A stretch of DNA of 64,000 nt from Galbibacter kalidii. Its GTDB lineage: Bacteria; Bacteroidota; Bacteroidia; Flavobacteriales; Flavobacteriaceae. The stretch covers positions 1-64,000 of the forward strand of contig NZ_JAPFGA010000001.1 in the NCBI RefSeq assembly GCF_026241135.1, written 5' to 3'. Below are positions 7,335-15,676 of the stretch, piece after piece (position 1 is the first letter of the stretch; every line of letters starts with the position of its first letter). Made by a program: the position numbers and the translations under genes. The notes below the pieces were generated by a model, which worked only from the letters and a program-made list of their open reading frames with translations, was not told the origin of the DNA and ran no database searches.

Positions 7335-8861
7335 ATGGAAAAAATAAATATAAATTTCACACCAGATATTATCAACTCATATAAGCGTTTAGCATATCGT
7401 ATTTGGTTTGCACTTGCTGAATATGTTGATAATTCTACCCAGGCTTATTTAAATAATAAAGAAATCCTCGATATTGTTTACGAAGAAGAACAAAGAAATT
7501 TAAGTGTTTATATAAATTACTTTAAGGGTAAGAATATTGAAGAAGATTTCTTTGAAATAATCGACAACTCAATGGGAATGTCTTTAGAAGAATTACAAAA
7601 GGCTTTTCAAATAGGTTTACCGCCTGATTATAATTTAGGAAGAAGTCGTTATGGTCTTGGAATGAAAACCGCATCTTTTTGGCTTGGAGATGAATGGACT
7701 ATTACTACATCAAAATTAGGAAATACAAAAGAATACTCTGTAATCCTAGATATTGAGTCAATTTCCAAAGGAGATTTAGCTTTAGACATTCAATCAAGAG
7801 ATGTTGAAAAAAACGAACATTATACAACAATCAAAATCAACAATCTGCGAAGAAGATTTAAAGGCATGACTATTGGTAAGATTAAATCTTATTTATCTTC
7901 AATATACCGATTTGATGTTTCATCCGATATACTTGACCTTTTTTGGAATGATGATAAACTTGGATGGAGTGGTTATTCAAATGATGACTTCGTTAAGAAT
8001 TCCGAAGGACAACCATACAGAAGAGATTTTGAATTTGAAATTGACGGTAAGAATGTTACCGGTTGGGCAGGTGTTTTAAGTAACGGAAGCAGAAGTAAAG
8101 GTGGCTTTGCTCTTGTCCAAGGAAATAGAGTTATTCAAAGCCCGCCAAATGGTTATAAACCAGAAACCATATTTGGGGAACAAGAAGGAGGTATTAATAA
8201 CCTAGTAAATCAAAGACTAGTAGGAGAACTATTTTTAGAAGGATTTGAAGTAAGTCATACAAAGGATAATATACTTTGGGAAGGCACACAAATGGATGAT
8301 TTGGACGATGCTATTTTGGAACAAATAGGTGATTTTAGAAAGATAGCAAATGAATACAGGAAAAATGCAGTTGACGAAAGAGCACCATCAGATGAAGATT
8401 TTGATTTCGCTGTAGATAAATTATTGTCTGAATTAAATTCAGGAGAGTTAAGCGATATTGTCATATCTAAAATTATTCCGCCTGAAGCTTTAATTTTTGA
8501 ATCAAACAAACAAATAGGAAAGGTAATAATTGAATCAACTGAACCAACAATTATCAAGATAGCAGAACTAATAATCAAGCTTTATATTGATGATAAAATG
8601 TCTGCAAATGACCCATATGTAATAAATGACTCTATTTCGGATAAAGGAACAATAATTGTTATTGTAAATAAAAATCATCCATTTTGGAATGAACTAGATG
8701 GAGCTACTGGAATTTTGAATTATTTAAGACAATGTGTCTACGATGCTGTCTCTGAATGGAAAGCGTACTTTATGAAATCAACTTTGCAACCCGATACGAT
8801 TAAACATATAAAAGATGATTTGATGAGAGTACCATTTATAATTGATAAAAATAAGGTTTAA
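7335..8861 (+). CDS. MORC/paraMORC-like GHKL ATPase
   Basis: A 508-residue protein with a well-conserved GHKL fold of the MORC type. The N box is ALAEYVDNSTQAY (Glu29, Asp32, Asn33), the G1 box is DNSMGM (77-82) and the G2 box is GRSRYGLGMKTAS (102-114). The next 180 residues (to FGEQEGG near 280, then HTKDNILWEG) fit an S5-like transducer domain. The C-terminal part ends with NKNHPFWNEL, and an HPF motif also occurs near the C-terminus of the other GHKL protein. This is a second, clearly different GHKL ATPase in the same operon. Known families of this type couple to R-M genes. It is the last gene of the operon; no clear terminator follows. Confidence 0.85.
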   Translation: MEKININFTPDIINSYKRLAYRIWFALAEYVDNSTQAYLNNKEILDIVYEEEQRNLSVYINYFKGKNIEEDFFEIIDNSMGMSLEELQKAFQIGLPPDYNLGRSRYGLGMKTASFWLGDEWTITTSKLGNTKEYSVILDIESISKGDLALDIQSRDVEKNEHYTTIKINNLRRRFKGMTIGKIKSYLSSIYRFDVSSDILDLFWNDDKLGWSGYSNDDFVKNSEGQPYRRDFEFEIDGKNVTGWAGVLSNGSRSKGGFALVQGNRVIQSPPNGYKPETIFGEQEGGINNLVNQRLVGELFLEGFEVSHTKDNILWEGTQMDDLDDAILEQIGDFRKIANEYRKNAVDERAPSDEDFDFAVDKLLSELNSGELSDIVISKIIPPEALIFESNKQIGKVIIESTEPTIIKIAELIIKLYIDDKMSANDPYVINDSISDKGTIIVIVNKNHPFWNELDGATGILNYLRQCVYDAVSEWKAYFMKSTLQPDTIKHIKDDLMRVPFIIDKNKV

Positions 8862-9184
8862 TTATTTCTAATGACTAAGCCTCATACACATTTTGCAACT
8901 CCCCGCTAGCACAAACACCCGCTCGTACTAATTAAAGTGCTATACATACGTTAAAACAAGGTACGATCAAGATGCTCACACCACCGTCATCATTTTATAT
9001 TACAACATCCTATAATTTAGCATTAGTCCACTGTCATTTCAAATTCCCACACTGTAATTCTAAATATATAGCAAAACAATCCAACATTCTACCTCCGTAA
9101 TTTTACATTGTAGCACCATAGCTTAGAAAAGAACCATAGTAATTTAGAAATGTCCTATGATATTTTAGAAAAGTCCCGTGGTAG
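8862..9184. other. Gene-free AT-rich stretch after the defence operon
   Basis: No convincing gene or hairpin. From about 8990 the sequence holds many short phrases such as CACTGTCATTT, CACTGTAATTCT and CCATAGTAATTTAG, spaced roughly 20 to 25 bases apart. They look like degenerate forerunners of the 21-bp array that follows. Confidence 0.5.
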
Positions 9185-9368
9185 TTTAGTATTATTGCAT
9201 CCTCATTTGGTATTGTTGCATCTTCATTTAGTATTATCACATCCTCATTTAGTATTGTTGTATCCTCATTTGGTATTGTTGTATCCTCATTTGGTATTGT
9301 TGCATCCTCATTTGGTATTGTTGCATCCTCATTTAGTATTATTACATCACCATTTGGTATTGTCACAC
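9185..9368. repeat. 21-bp tandem repeat array, eight full units plus a partial ninth
   Basis: Units begin at 9185, 9206, 9227, 9248, 9269, 9290, 9311, 9332 and 9353. The consensus is TTTGGTATTGTTGCATCCTC plus a final A, with G/A and C/T changes. Units at 9290 and 9311 are identical. As 21 is a multiple of three, both strands stay open and would give heptapeptide repeats (NEDATIP on the minus strand), but no gene-like start or flank supports coding. There are no spacers, so it is not CRISPR. It is a minisatellite in gene-free DNA. Confidence 0.9.
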
Positions 9369-9467
9369 CCCTATTCAAAATCCCGATTCCCCAATCTTAA
9401 ATTTTCAACCTTAAATAATCATTCCATCACACCATAACATGATAACACCATAGCTCCATAACACTTC

Positions 9468-9501
9468 CGTCATTCTGAGTCGCGCAGCGACGTAAGAACC
9501 T
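9468..9501. repeat. Dispersed intergenic repeat (GTCATTCTGAG type)
   Basis: CGTCATTCTGAG followed by the palindrome GTCGC-GCA-GCGAC (9479-9491) and GTAAGAACCT. This wording is a familiar dispersed repeat in flavobacterial intergenic DNA. Related forms lie at 11165-11283 and near 61800-61840. Confidence 0.6.
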
Positions 9502-9637
9502 ATCAAGTTTTTCAAGATTTTAACACCATAAACATAACCCCATGCTTTGTACTCACTACTCATTACTCATTACTAACATTTGCAATCACCCCAAAATGTA
9601 GTACTTTTAGCTTCTCAAAAATGAAAGCTTATTGCTA

Positions 9638-11047
9638 ATGAACATTAAAAAAATATGTTGTATCGGGGCCGGTTATGTAGGCGGGCCCACCATGGCGGTT
9701 ATTGCCCAAAAGTGTCCGCACATAAAAGTGACCGTGGTCGATATCAACGGAGCGAGGATCGCTGCCTGGAACGATGAAGATGTAAGCAAACTCCCGGTCT
9801 ATGAACCGGGACTGGACGAGGTGGTAAAAGAAGCCCGTGGCAGGAACCTCTTTTTCTCTACGGATGTCGATAAAGCCATCGATGAGGCAGAAATGATCTT
9901 TATTTCGGTAAACACCCCCACCAAGACCTATGGGAAAGGCAAGGGCATGGCGGCCGACCTGAAATATATCGAACTCTGTGCGCGTCAGATCGCAGCAGTG
10001 GCCACCACCGATAAGATCGTGGTCGAGAAATCGACCTTACCGGTACGGACGGCATCGGCCATTAAAAATATCTTGGACAATACAGCCAATGCCACGGATG
10101 TAAAATTCCAGATCCTGTCCAACCCTGAATTCCTGGCGGAAGGAACAGCCATACAAGACCTTTTAGCCCCGGATCGGGTGCTGATCGGCGGTGAAACAAG
10201 CCCGGAAGGGGAAAAAGCCATTCAAGCGCTAGTTGAAGTATATGCCAATTGGGTGCCAAAAGAAAATATTTTGACCACCAATGTATGGTCGTCCGAATTG
10301 TCGAAACTAACCGCAAATGCGTTTTTGGCACAGCGCGTGTCTTCGATCAATGCCATGTCCGAGCTCTGTGAAAAAACAGGTGCCGATGTCAACGAAGTGG
10401 CCAAAGCCATTGGGATGGACTCCCGTATCGGATCTAAATTCTTGAAAGCATCGGTAGGCTTTGGGGGGTCGTGCTTCCAGAAGGACATTCTCAATCTGGT
10501 GTATATTGCGAAAACCTACGGATTAAACGAGGTAGCCGACTATTGGGAGCAGGTGATCATCATGAACGATTATCAAAAGAGGCGCTTTGCCGAGAACATT
10601 GTAAATACGTTGTACAATACGGTTTCGGGTAAAAAAATAGCCTTTCTGGGCTGGGCCTTTAAAAAGGATACCAACGATACCCGGGAATCGGCAGCCATCT
10701 ATGTAGCAGACGATCTGCTGAACGAACAGTCGGACATAGCGGTCTATGACCCCAAAGTAAAAGCCGAACGCATGTATGCCGATCTGGACTACCTCAATAC
10801 CCGTTCTTCCGAAGAAAACAGGAAAGGGTTAACGGTCTGTGGCGATCCTTACGAGGCTTGTCAAGGAGCCCATGCCATTGCAGTGTTAACGGAATGGGAT
10901 GAGTTTAAGGACTACGATTGGAAAAAGATATATAATAATATGCAAAAACCGGCCTTTGTCTTCGATGGCCGTGGCATCCTCGATAAAAACAAACTGAAAG
11001 AAATCGGTTTTGTGTATTATAAAATCGGAGAGGGGACCGAGCGTTAA
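9638..11047 (+). CDS. ugd: UDP-glucose 6-dehydrogenase
   Basis: A 469-residue NAD-dependent enzyme that oxidises UDP-glucose to UDP-glucuronate for surface polysaccharides. Seen: a Rossmann motif GAGYVGG at the N-terminus, [17 protein letters not shown], and [10 protein letters not shown] with the catalytic Cys279. The closeness to the animal-type enzyme is clear from [10 protein letters not shown] and [10 protein letters not shown]. The ATG at 9638 is chosen over a TTG two codons earlier. GC content is distinctly higher than in the defence island on the left, so this is core chromosomal sequence. It is a single gene ending in a hairpin terminator. Confidence 0.95.
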   Translation: MNIKKICCIGAGYVGGPTMAVIAQKCPHIKVTVVDINGARIAAWNDEDVSKLPVYEPGLDEVVKEARGRNLFFSTDVDKAIDEAEMIFISVNTPTKTYGKGKGMAADLKYIELCARQIAAVATTDKIVVEKSTLPVRTASAIKNILDNTANATDVKFQILSNPEFLAEGTAIQDLLAPDRVLIGGETSPEGEKAIQALVEVYANWVPKENILTTNVWSSELSKLTANAFLAQRVSSINAMSELCEKTGADVNEVAKAIGMDSRIGSKFLKASVGFGGSCFQKDILNLVYIAKTYGLNEVADYWEQVIIMNDYQKRRFAENIVNTLYNTVSGKKIAFLGWAFKKDTNDTRESAAIYVADDLLNEQSDIAVYDPKVKAERMYADLDYLNTRSSEENRKGLTVCGDPYEACQGAHAIAVLTEWDEFKDYDWKKIYNNMQKPAFVFDGRGILDKNKLKEIGFVYYKIGEGTER

Positions 11048-11070
11048 AAAAATGTCCGGTGGACATTTTT
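11048..11070 (+). terminator. Terminator after ugd
   Basis: AAAAATGTCC and GGACATTTTT form a perfect 10-bp stem around GGT, starting directly at the ugd stop codon. A and T runs on both sides allow bidirectional action. Confidence 0.8.
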
Positions 11071-11075
11071 AGCGA

Positions 11076-11119
11076 ACCTGCCTATCGGCAGACAGGTGGG
11101 CCAGCCGGCGCGCGGGCCA
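11076..11119. repeat. REP-like GC-rich palindromic element, copy 2
   Basis: CCTGCC-TATCGGCA-GACAGG forms a stem loop, followed by GGGCCAGCCGGCGCGCGGGC with further self-complementarity. It is the same family as 574-607 and 21499-21518. It lies between the ugd terminator and a block of other dispersed repeats. Confidence 0.6.
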
Positions 11120-11164
11120 AAAAAGGAGCGTAAAAGAGGCTGTCTAAAAAGCTTCAAATTCAGA

Positions 11165-11283
11165 TGTCATGCTGAGCAATGTCATGCTGTGCTGAGCTTG
11201 ACGAAGCATCGAAGTGCAGTCGAAGTATAATTTATTGAAGTTCAATATGTCTTCGAAAGCCCTTCGACAGGCTCAGGGTGACA
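11165..11283. repeat. Dispersed repeat block (TGTCATGCTGAGC type, inverted pair)
   Basis: TGTCATGCTGAGC occurs twice, then GAGCTTGACGAAGCAT, and then the inverted form CCCTTCGACAGGCTCAGGGT ending in GACA. The outer parts are complementary and could fold into one long stem. Such blocks are common between genes in this phylum. Confidence 0.65.
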
Positions 11284-11324
11284 AATCAAATTCATCAAAA
11301 GTTTTTTAACCAATTGAGAAAAGT

Positions 11325-11459
11325 TTAAATCACTTCATAATACACTTTTTGATATTGTAATTTACTTTTTCGGTAATCAAATAAGCTTATACATAGTAAT
11401 ACCAATGAAATTGCCATAACGGGAATTAGAAAAAGTAATAAAAGGTTGATGCTCTCCAT
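11325..11459 (-). CDS. 44-residue single-pass membrane peptide
   Basis: A short open frame reads MESINLLLLFLIPVMAISL, continues as a hydrophobic helix to about residue 26, and then a polar tail DYRKSKLQYQKVYYEV. That is a clean type of small membrane protein with one transmembrane segment and a positively charged inner end. The ATG lies 41 bases after the halogenase stop codon on the same strand, so it is probably co-transcribed. No family is recognised. A role near the pigment enzymes at the membrane is inference. Confidence 0.5.
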   Translation of the reverse strand: MESINLLLLFLIPVMAISLVLLCISLFDYRKSKLQYQKVYYEVI

Positions 11460-11499
11460 AATTGTCTTTTGTAATTAAGACACATGAAGATGGAAAAGG

Positions 11500-12747
11500 T
11501 CACTTTTTAAGTTCCGATTCTTCCAATGTAATAAAATGAGCTACGGTTTTAATGATTCTTTTGTGTTTGGTGACGAACGGATTGGTTTTGTCCCATACAT
11601 AACCGGCCAGGACAGCACAGATTTGTTTTTTTATTTTAGGGTTTTCCGGTCGGTGGAAAAATAGGGTTTGAAGATTTCCGGTGTACCATTCTTTAACATA
11701 GGAAGCGAATACATCAACCCCTTCCTTTATATATTGAGTGTATTCTACTTCCCAGTTTACAGTTTCATTGTTTAAGGCCCTTGTGATAAGTTTTGCGGCT
11801 TTTAGTGCAGATTCAGTAGCAAAGGTCACCCCAGAAGAAAACACCGGATCAAGGAATTCGGCACTGTTTCCTGTCAATACAAAGCCTTTTCCATACAGTT
11901 TTTTTACTGATTTTGAATAATTTTTAATACTGATAGGTTCAAACAAATAGTCAAGTCCTTTAAACCTGTCGTGATAGTGATCAGATAATTGAAGCATTTT
12001 AGCAAGCCTTTCCGAAGGGGAACCTTTATAGGAGTCAATAAAACCGGTTTTTCCAACATAGCCAATGCTTGTAATTCCGTTAGAAAAAGGAATCACCCAA
12101 AGCCATGTGTCATTATCAATAACATCAAAAGTGATAAGTGTACCCTCTTCACCTTCAGGGCGCCTAACATCCTCTACATGCGTAAAAATAGAGGAGTGCT
12201 CAGGAATTGATGTCGGTTTGTCCAAATCGAGCAATCTGGGCAATACCCTTCCGTATCCACTGGAATCAATAATATATTTAGCGTGAATGGAATAGAGCTC
12301 ACCTTCAGGGTCTTTTATAGTTGTGGTAGATCTTCCATCTTCATCAAAAATCACATCCACGACTTCATGTTCAAAACATATATCAACCCCTCTTTTTGTT
12401 AATTCTGACGCAATAACATTGTCAAAATCAGCTCGGGGGACTTGCCAGGTCCAGTCCCAGCCATCGGTATGTTTTTTACTGAAATCAAAATTACATACAA
12501 CCTTGTTCTTTAAAAACCGTGCACCTGACTTAATTTCAAATCCGTAATCTTTGATGCAGTCCAGCAATCCAACTTCTTCAAAATGATCCATACACCTTGG
12601 TAAAAGGCTTTCCCCAATAACAAATCTTGGGAATTTGGACTTTTCGACCACCTTGATATCTATTCCGTTGTTATGTAAATATGAAGCAGCAACACACCCG
12701 GAAGGGCCTGCTCCTATTATCAAAACATTAACATTTATACTTGTCAT
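11500..12747 (-). CDS. FAD-dependent halogenase-like oxidoreductase of the pigment cluster
   Basis: A 415-residue flavoprotein. Seen: the FAD motif GAGPSG (12-17), PRFVIGESLLPR (GES at 45-47), and WLWVIP (215-220), which matches the WxWxIP signature used to separate flavin-dependent halogenases from monooxygenases. Lys73 in the EIKSGARF segment is a candidate for the halogenating lysine. Flexirubin pigments are often chlorinated on the aryl ring, so ring halogenation is the likely job. It is transcribed away from tyrosine ammonia-lyase across a shared 100-base region. The alternative is a geranylgeranyl-reductase-like or hydroxylating flavoprotein; the WxWxIP motif argues against it. Confidence 0.75.
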   Translation of the reverse strand: MTSINVNVLIIGAGPSGCVAASYLHNNGIDIKVVEKSKFPRFVIGESLLPRCMDHFEEVGLLDCIKDYGFEIKSGARFLKNKVVCNFDFSKKHTDGWDWTWQVPRADFDNVIASELTKRGVDICFEHEVVDVIFDEDGRSTTTIKDPEGELYSIHAKYIIDSSGYGRVLPRLLDLDKPTSIPEHSSIFTHVEDVRRPEGEEGTLITFDVIDNDTWLWVIPFSNGITSIGYVGKTGFIDSYKGSPSERLAKMLQLSDHYHDRFKGLDYLFEPISIKNYSKSVKKLYGKGFVLTGNSAEFLDPVFSSGVTFATESALKAAKLITRALNNETVNWEVEYTQYIKEGVDVFASYVKEWYTGNLQTLFFHRPENPKIKKQICAVLAGYVWDKTNPFVTKHKRIIKTVAHFITLEESELKK

Positions 12748-12780
12748 AATTTTCTATAGGATAGAACTATTTATCATCAA

Positions 12781-12788
12781 TAAATTTG
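12781..12788 (+). promoter_or_regulatory. Possible -7 box (TAnnTTTG) upstream of tyrosine ammonia-lyase
   Basis: TAAATTTG is an exact fit to TAnnTTTG. It lies 61 bases before the ATG at 12849 in the divergent spacer between halogenase and ammonia-lyase. No convincing -33 element was seen. If real, it would drive the ammonia-lyase and possibly the genes beyond it. Confidence 0.45.
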
Positions 12789-12848
12789 GAAACTAAAATA
12801 ACTATTTTACTTTTACTTCCTAAAATTTTTAATATTATAAATATCCCG

Positions 12849-14375
12849 ATGCTAACACTGAATGGTAAATTGGATGTAGAAGACTTCTATAAGGTTCTAT
12901 TCCAGCAGGAAACAATTAGAGTAGATGAAAATGTATTTAAGATAATTGATGAAAGCCATACTTTTTTAAAAGACTTTTCTGAAAATAAAGTCATTTACGG
13001 TGTCAATACAGGCTTCGGCCCGATGGCACAATATAAAATTGAGGATTCAAAAAGAACTCAATTGCAGTATAATTTGATAAGAAGCCATGCCTCCGGTTCC
13101 GGAAATCCCATCCCACCTTTATATGTAAAAGCAGCGATGCTGGCAAGACTGAATACCTTATCATTGGGAAATTCCGGGGTTCACAGGTCTGTTATTGAAT
13201 TGATGACGGAATTGATAAACAGGGATATTACTCCGCTTATATATGAACACGGAGGCGTTGGAGCCAGTGGAGATTTGGTTCAATTGGCGCATTTGGCATT
13301 GGTGTTAATCGGTGAAGGAGAGGTTTTTTATAAAGGAGAACGAAAATCAACTGCCGAAGTATTCGAAAAAGAAGGGCTTCAACCGATAGAAGTTGTTTTG
13401 CGGGAAGGTTTGGCCTTAATGAACGGTACTTCTGTGATGACGGGAATAGGGATTATCAATTCTATTTATGCCCGTAGACTTTTGGATTGGTCTATAAATT
13501 GTTCTGCAGCGATCAATGAAATAGTCCAAGCCTATGACGACCATCTTTCCTTTGAGTTGAACAATACCAAAAAGCATATCGGACAGCGTGCCATTGCCAA
13601 AATAATGAGGGATCACTTAAAAGATAGCTCATTGACGAGAAAGAGAGCGCATCATTTGTATAATGGGAAGACCGAGACGTCGGTATTTGAGGATAAAGTT
13701 CAGGAATATTACTCCTTGCGCTGTGTACCACAAATTTTAGGCCCTGTTCTGGATACGCTCAATTGTACGGAAAGGATTTTGATAGAGGAGGTGAACTCAG
13801 CTAATGACAATCCGATTGTGAATGTTGAAGACGGGCATGTGTATCACGGAGGGAATTTTCATGGCGATTATATCTCTTTGGAAATGGATAAGCTGAGAAT
13901 TGTGGTGACCAAAACAAGTATGCTGGCCGAAAGACAATTGAATTATCTGTTGAATTCAAAACTGAACGACATCCTTTCCCCATTTGTTAATTTAGGTACT
14001 TTAGGGCTTAATTTCGGAATGCAAGGGGTGCAGTTTACGGCTACTTCTACCACGGCGGAAAATCAAATGTTGTCCAATTCGATGTATGTGCATAGTATCC
14101 CCAACAATAACGACAATCAGGATATTGTGAGTATGGGGACAAACTCTGCATTGATCACAAAAAAAGTAATCGAGAATGCTTTTGAAGTTTTGGGAATTGA
14201 ATTGATAACTGTCGTTCAGGCTATTGAATATTTAAAAGTTCAAGACAAAATATCATCCAAAACAAAAAAGATATATGATGCTGTAAGGGAAATTGTACCG
14301 GCTTTTAAAGAAGATGTTGTGATGTATCCTTATGTGAACAAGGTAAAAGAGTATATTATGAATGCTGCGGATTAG
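12849..14375 (+). CDS. Tyrosine ammonia-lyase (HAL/PAL family)
   Basis: A 508-residue lyase with the MIO prosthetic group formed from Ala-Ser-Gly at 139-141 (GGVGASGDL). Other family hallmarks are YGVNTGFG (50-57), LNTLSLGNSG, ALMNGTSVMTG, NSANDNP and GNFHGDYIS. It closely resembles the flavobacterial tyrosine ammonia-lyase linked to flexirubin synthesis, which supplies 4-coumarate as starter. The selectivity region reads RSHASG, which histidine ammonia-lyases share; the pigment context favours tyrosine. The ATG at 12849 is used, because an upstream TTG at 12786 lies in the promoter box. A loose terminator may follow at 14387. Confidence 0.88.
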   Translation: MLTLNGKLDVEDFYKVLFQQETIRVDENVFKIIDESHTFLKDFSENKVIYGVNTGFGPMAQYKIEDSKRTQLQYNLIRSHASGSGNPIPPLYVKAAMLARLNTLSLGNSGVHRSVIELMTELINRDITPLIYEHGGVGASGDLVQLAHLALVLIGEGEVFYKGERKSTAEVFEKEGLQPIEVVLREGLALMNGTSVMTGIGIINSIYARRLLDWSINCSAAINEIVQAYDDHLSFELNNTKKHIGQRAIAKIMRDHLKDSSLTRKRAHHLYNGKTETSVFEDKVQEYYSLRCVPQILGPVLDTLNCTERILIEEVNSANDNPIVNVEDGHVYHGGNFHGDYISLEMDKLRIVVTKTSMLAERQLNYLLNSKLNDILSPFVNLGTLGLNFGMQGVQFTATSTTAENQMLSNSMYVHSIPNNNDNQDIVSMGTNSALITKKVIENAFEVLGIELITVVQAIEYLKVQDKISSKTKKIYDAVREIVPAFKEDVVMYPYVNKVKEYIMNAAD

Positions 14376-14386
14376 GATATTAATGA

Positions 14387-14436
14387 AGACTTTGGGTGAC
14401 TTATATAGGAAAATCTGTACAAAAGTCTATTTTTTC
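14387..14436 (+). terminator. Weak possible terminator after the ammonia-lyase
   Basis: AGACTTT (14387-14393) and AAAGTCT (14422-14428) can pair across a long 28-base loop and are followed by ATTTTTT. The long loop makes it doubtful. Confidence 0.35.
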
Positions 14437-14517
14437 AAACTTGATAACGATTAATATTCCTTATTTCTAAAATTTTTGGTTAATTTATTTTTTTAATAAT
14501 CACAAAATTTTAATCAG

Positions 14518-15651
14518 ATGAAAACCATAATCAACCTAACTGTATTTATACTGTTAATGGGTTTAAGCACAGTTTGTGCACAAGAATTGGCCTTAGTAAG
14601 AGAAAACGATCTTTTTGGATATATCGACAAATCGGGGGCATTTGCTATAGAACCTCAGTTTGAAAAAGCAGATAGCTTTTCTGAAGGCTATGCACCGGTA
14701 CTTCAAGATGATAAGTGGGGTTATATAAATACCTCCGGTGAATGGGCAATACAACCGGAATACGATAGAGTGAAAGCTTTTAATTCCGGATTGGCATTGG
14801 TGCTAAAAGATGATAAGTGGGACTATATTAATGCTAAAGGTGAAGTTTTGGAAACCCCGGTTACAGAGAAATACTATGATTTCCAGGATGGAGTGGCTTT
14901 TTTGAGAAAAGAAAGCTTGGTAGGTTTGTTGGGAACCGATGGAAAAGTTATTCTTGAACCCAGCTATAAAGAAATCAAGCCCTTTATCGATGGCCATGCG
15001 AAAGTGAAAAAAGGCGATTTATGGGGAATGATTGACAAAAAAGGTGAACTGGTTATTCCGGTAGAATATCAGGAACTGGGAACATACAACAAAAATGGTG
15101 TCTGGGCACGAAAAGGGGATGCTTTTGGCGTACTCATAGGAAACGAATTGAAAGTTGTTGATGGAGCTGATAAAATTTGGGATTTTTCTGAAGGCTCAAC
15201 ATTAACCTATGCACGTAGTGACAAACAAGTCGGTTTTATCAATAATCAAGGGGAGTGGGTAATCGAACCTACTTATAAAGCAGCCAGGGCATTTAACAAG
15301 GGTTTGGCTCCGGTGAGAGGTAAAAAGAAGAAATGGGGATATATTAATGAAGAAGGAAATGTGGTGGTAGATTTTGTCTATAAAGATGCTGAAGTATTTT
15401 CAGATAACGGTTTGGCTCCGGTAAAAGAAAAAGATTGGGGCTTTATCAACACTTCGGGTGAATTGGTGATCCCTACAGAATATGCAATTTCTGTCGGGTT
15501 TTCATTTTCTTTCTTTGATTATCTTCAGCAAAAAGGATTTGTAAATGGTTTGGCACGTGTGAAATATAAAAAACAGTGGGGTTTTCTCGATAAGAACGGT
15601 CAACCTCTTGGCGGAAAATGGTTTCAAAATGCTGAATTGTTTGCCGAATAA
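14518..15651 (+). CDS. Secreted WG-repeat protein
   Basis: A 377-residue protein with a signal peptide (MKTIINLTVFILLMGLSTVCA, cleaved before QE) and about nine WG-type repeats of 35 to 45 residues each, of the form WGYIN-x-GEWAIQPEY, WGMIDKKGELVIP and WGFINTSGELVIP. WG repeats fold into a beta-propeller-like or solenoid scaffold, usually for binding. It lies between the ammonia-lyase and the ketoreductase and is on the same strand, but the 140-base gap before it suggests its own promoter. Link to pigment export or surface placement is inference. Confidence 0.8.
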   Translation: MKTIINLTVFILLMGLSTVCAQELALVRENDLFGYIDKSGAFAIEPQFEKADSFSEGYAPVLQDDKWGYINTSGEWAIQPEYDRVKAFNSGLALVLKDDKWDYINAKGEVLETPVTEKYYDFQDGVAFLRKESLVGLLGTDGKVILEPSYKEIKPFIDGHAKVKKGDLWGMIDKKGELVIPVEYQELGTYNKNGVWARKGDAFGVLIGNELKVVDGADKIWDFSEGSTLTYARSDKQVGFINNQGEWVIEPTYKAARAFNKGLAPVRGKKKKWGYINEEGNVVVDFVYKDAEVFSDNGLAPVKEKDWGFINTSGELVIPTEYAISVGFSFSFFDYLQQKGFVNGLARVKYKKQWGFLDKNGQPLGGKWFQNAELFAE

Positions 15652-15676
15652 TAAACTAAAAACTACTTAAATACTT

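Noticed and set aside
9185-9368. CRISPR array
   Set aside because: Repeats are directly adjacent with no spacers and no cas genes are nearby.
9103-9378. Minus-strand open frame of 91 codons with NEDATIP repeats
   Set aside because: The open frame is a by-product of the 21-bp tandem repeat, which stays open on both strands; no start signal or family similarity.
9150-9437. Plus-strand open frame of 95 codons with LVLLHPH repeats
   Set aside because: Same tandem-array effect as above.
12786-12848. Longer ammonia-lyase starting at TTG
   Set aside because: The extra residues are not family-like and the codon lies inside a TAnnTTTG promoter box.
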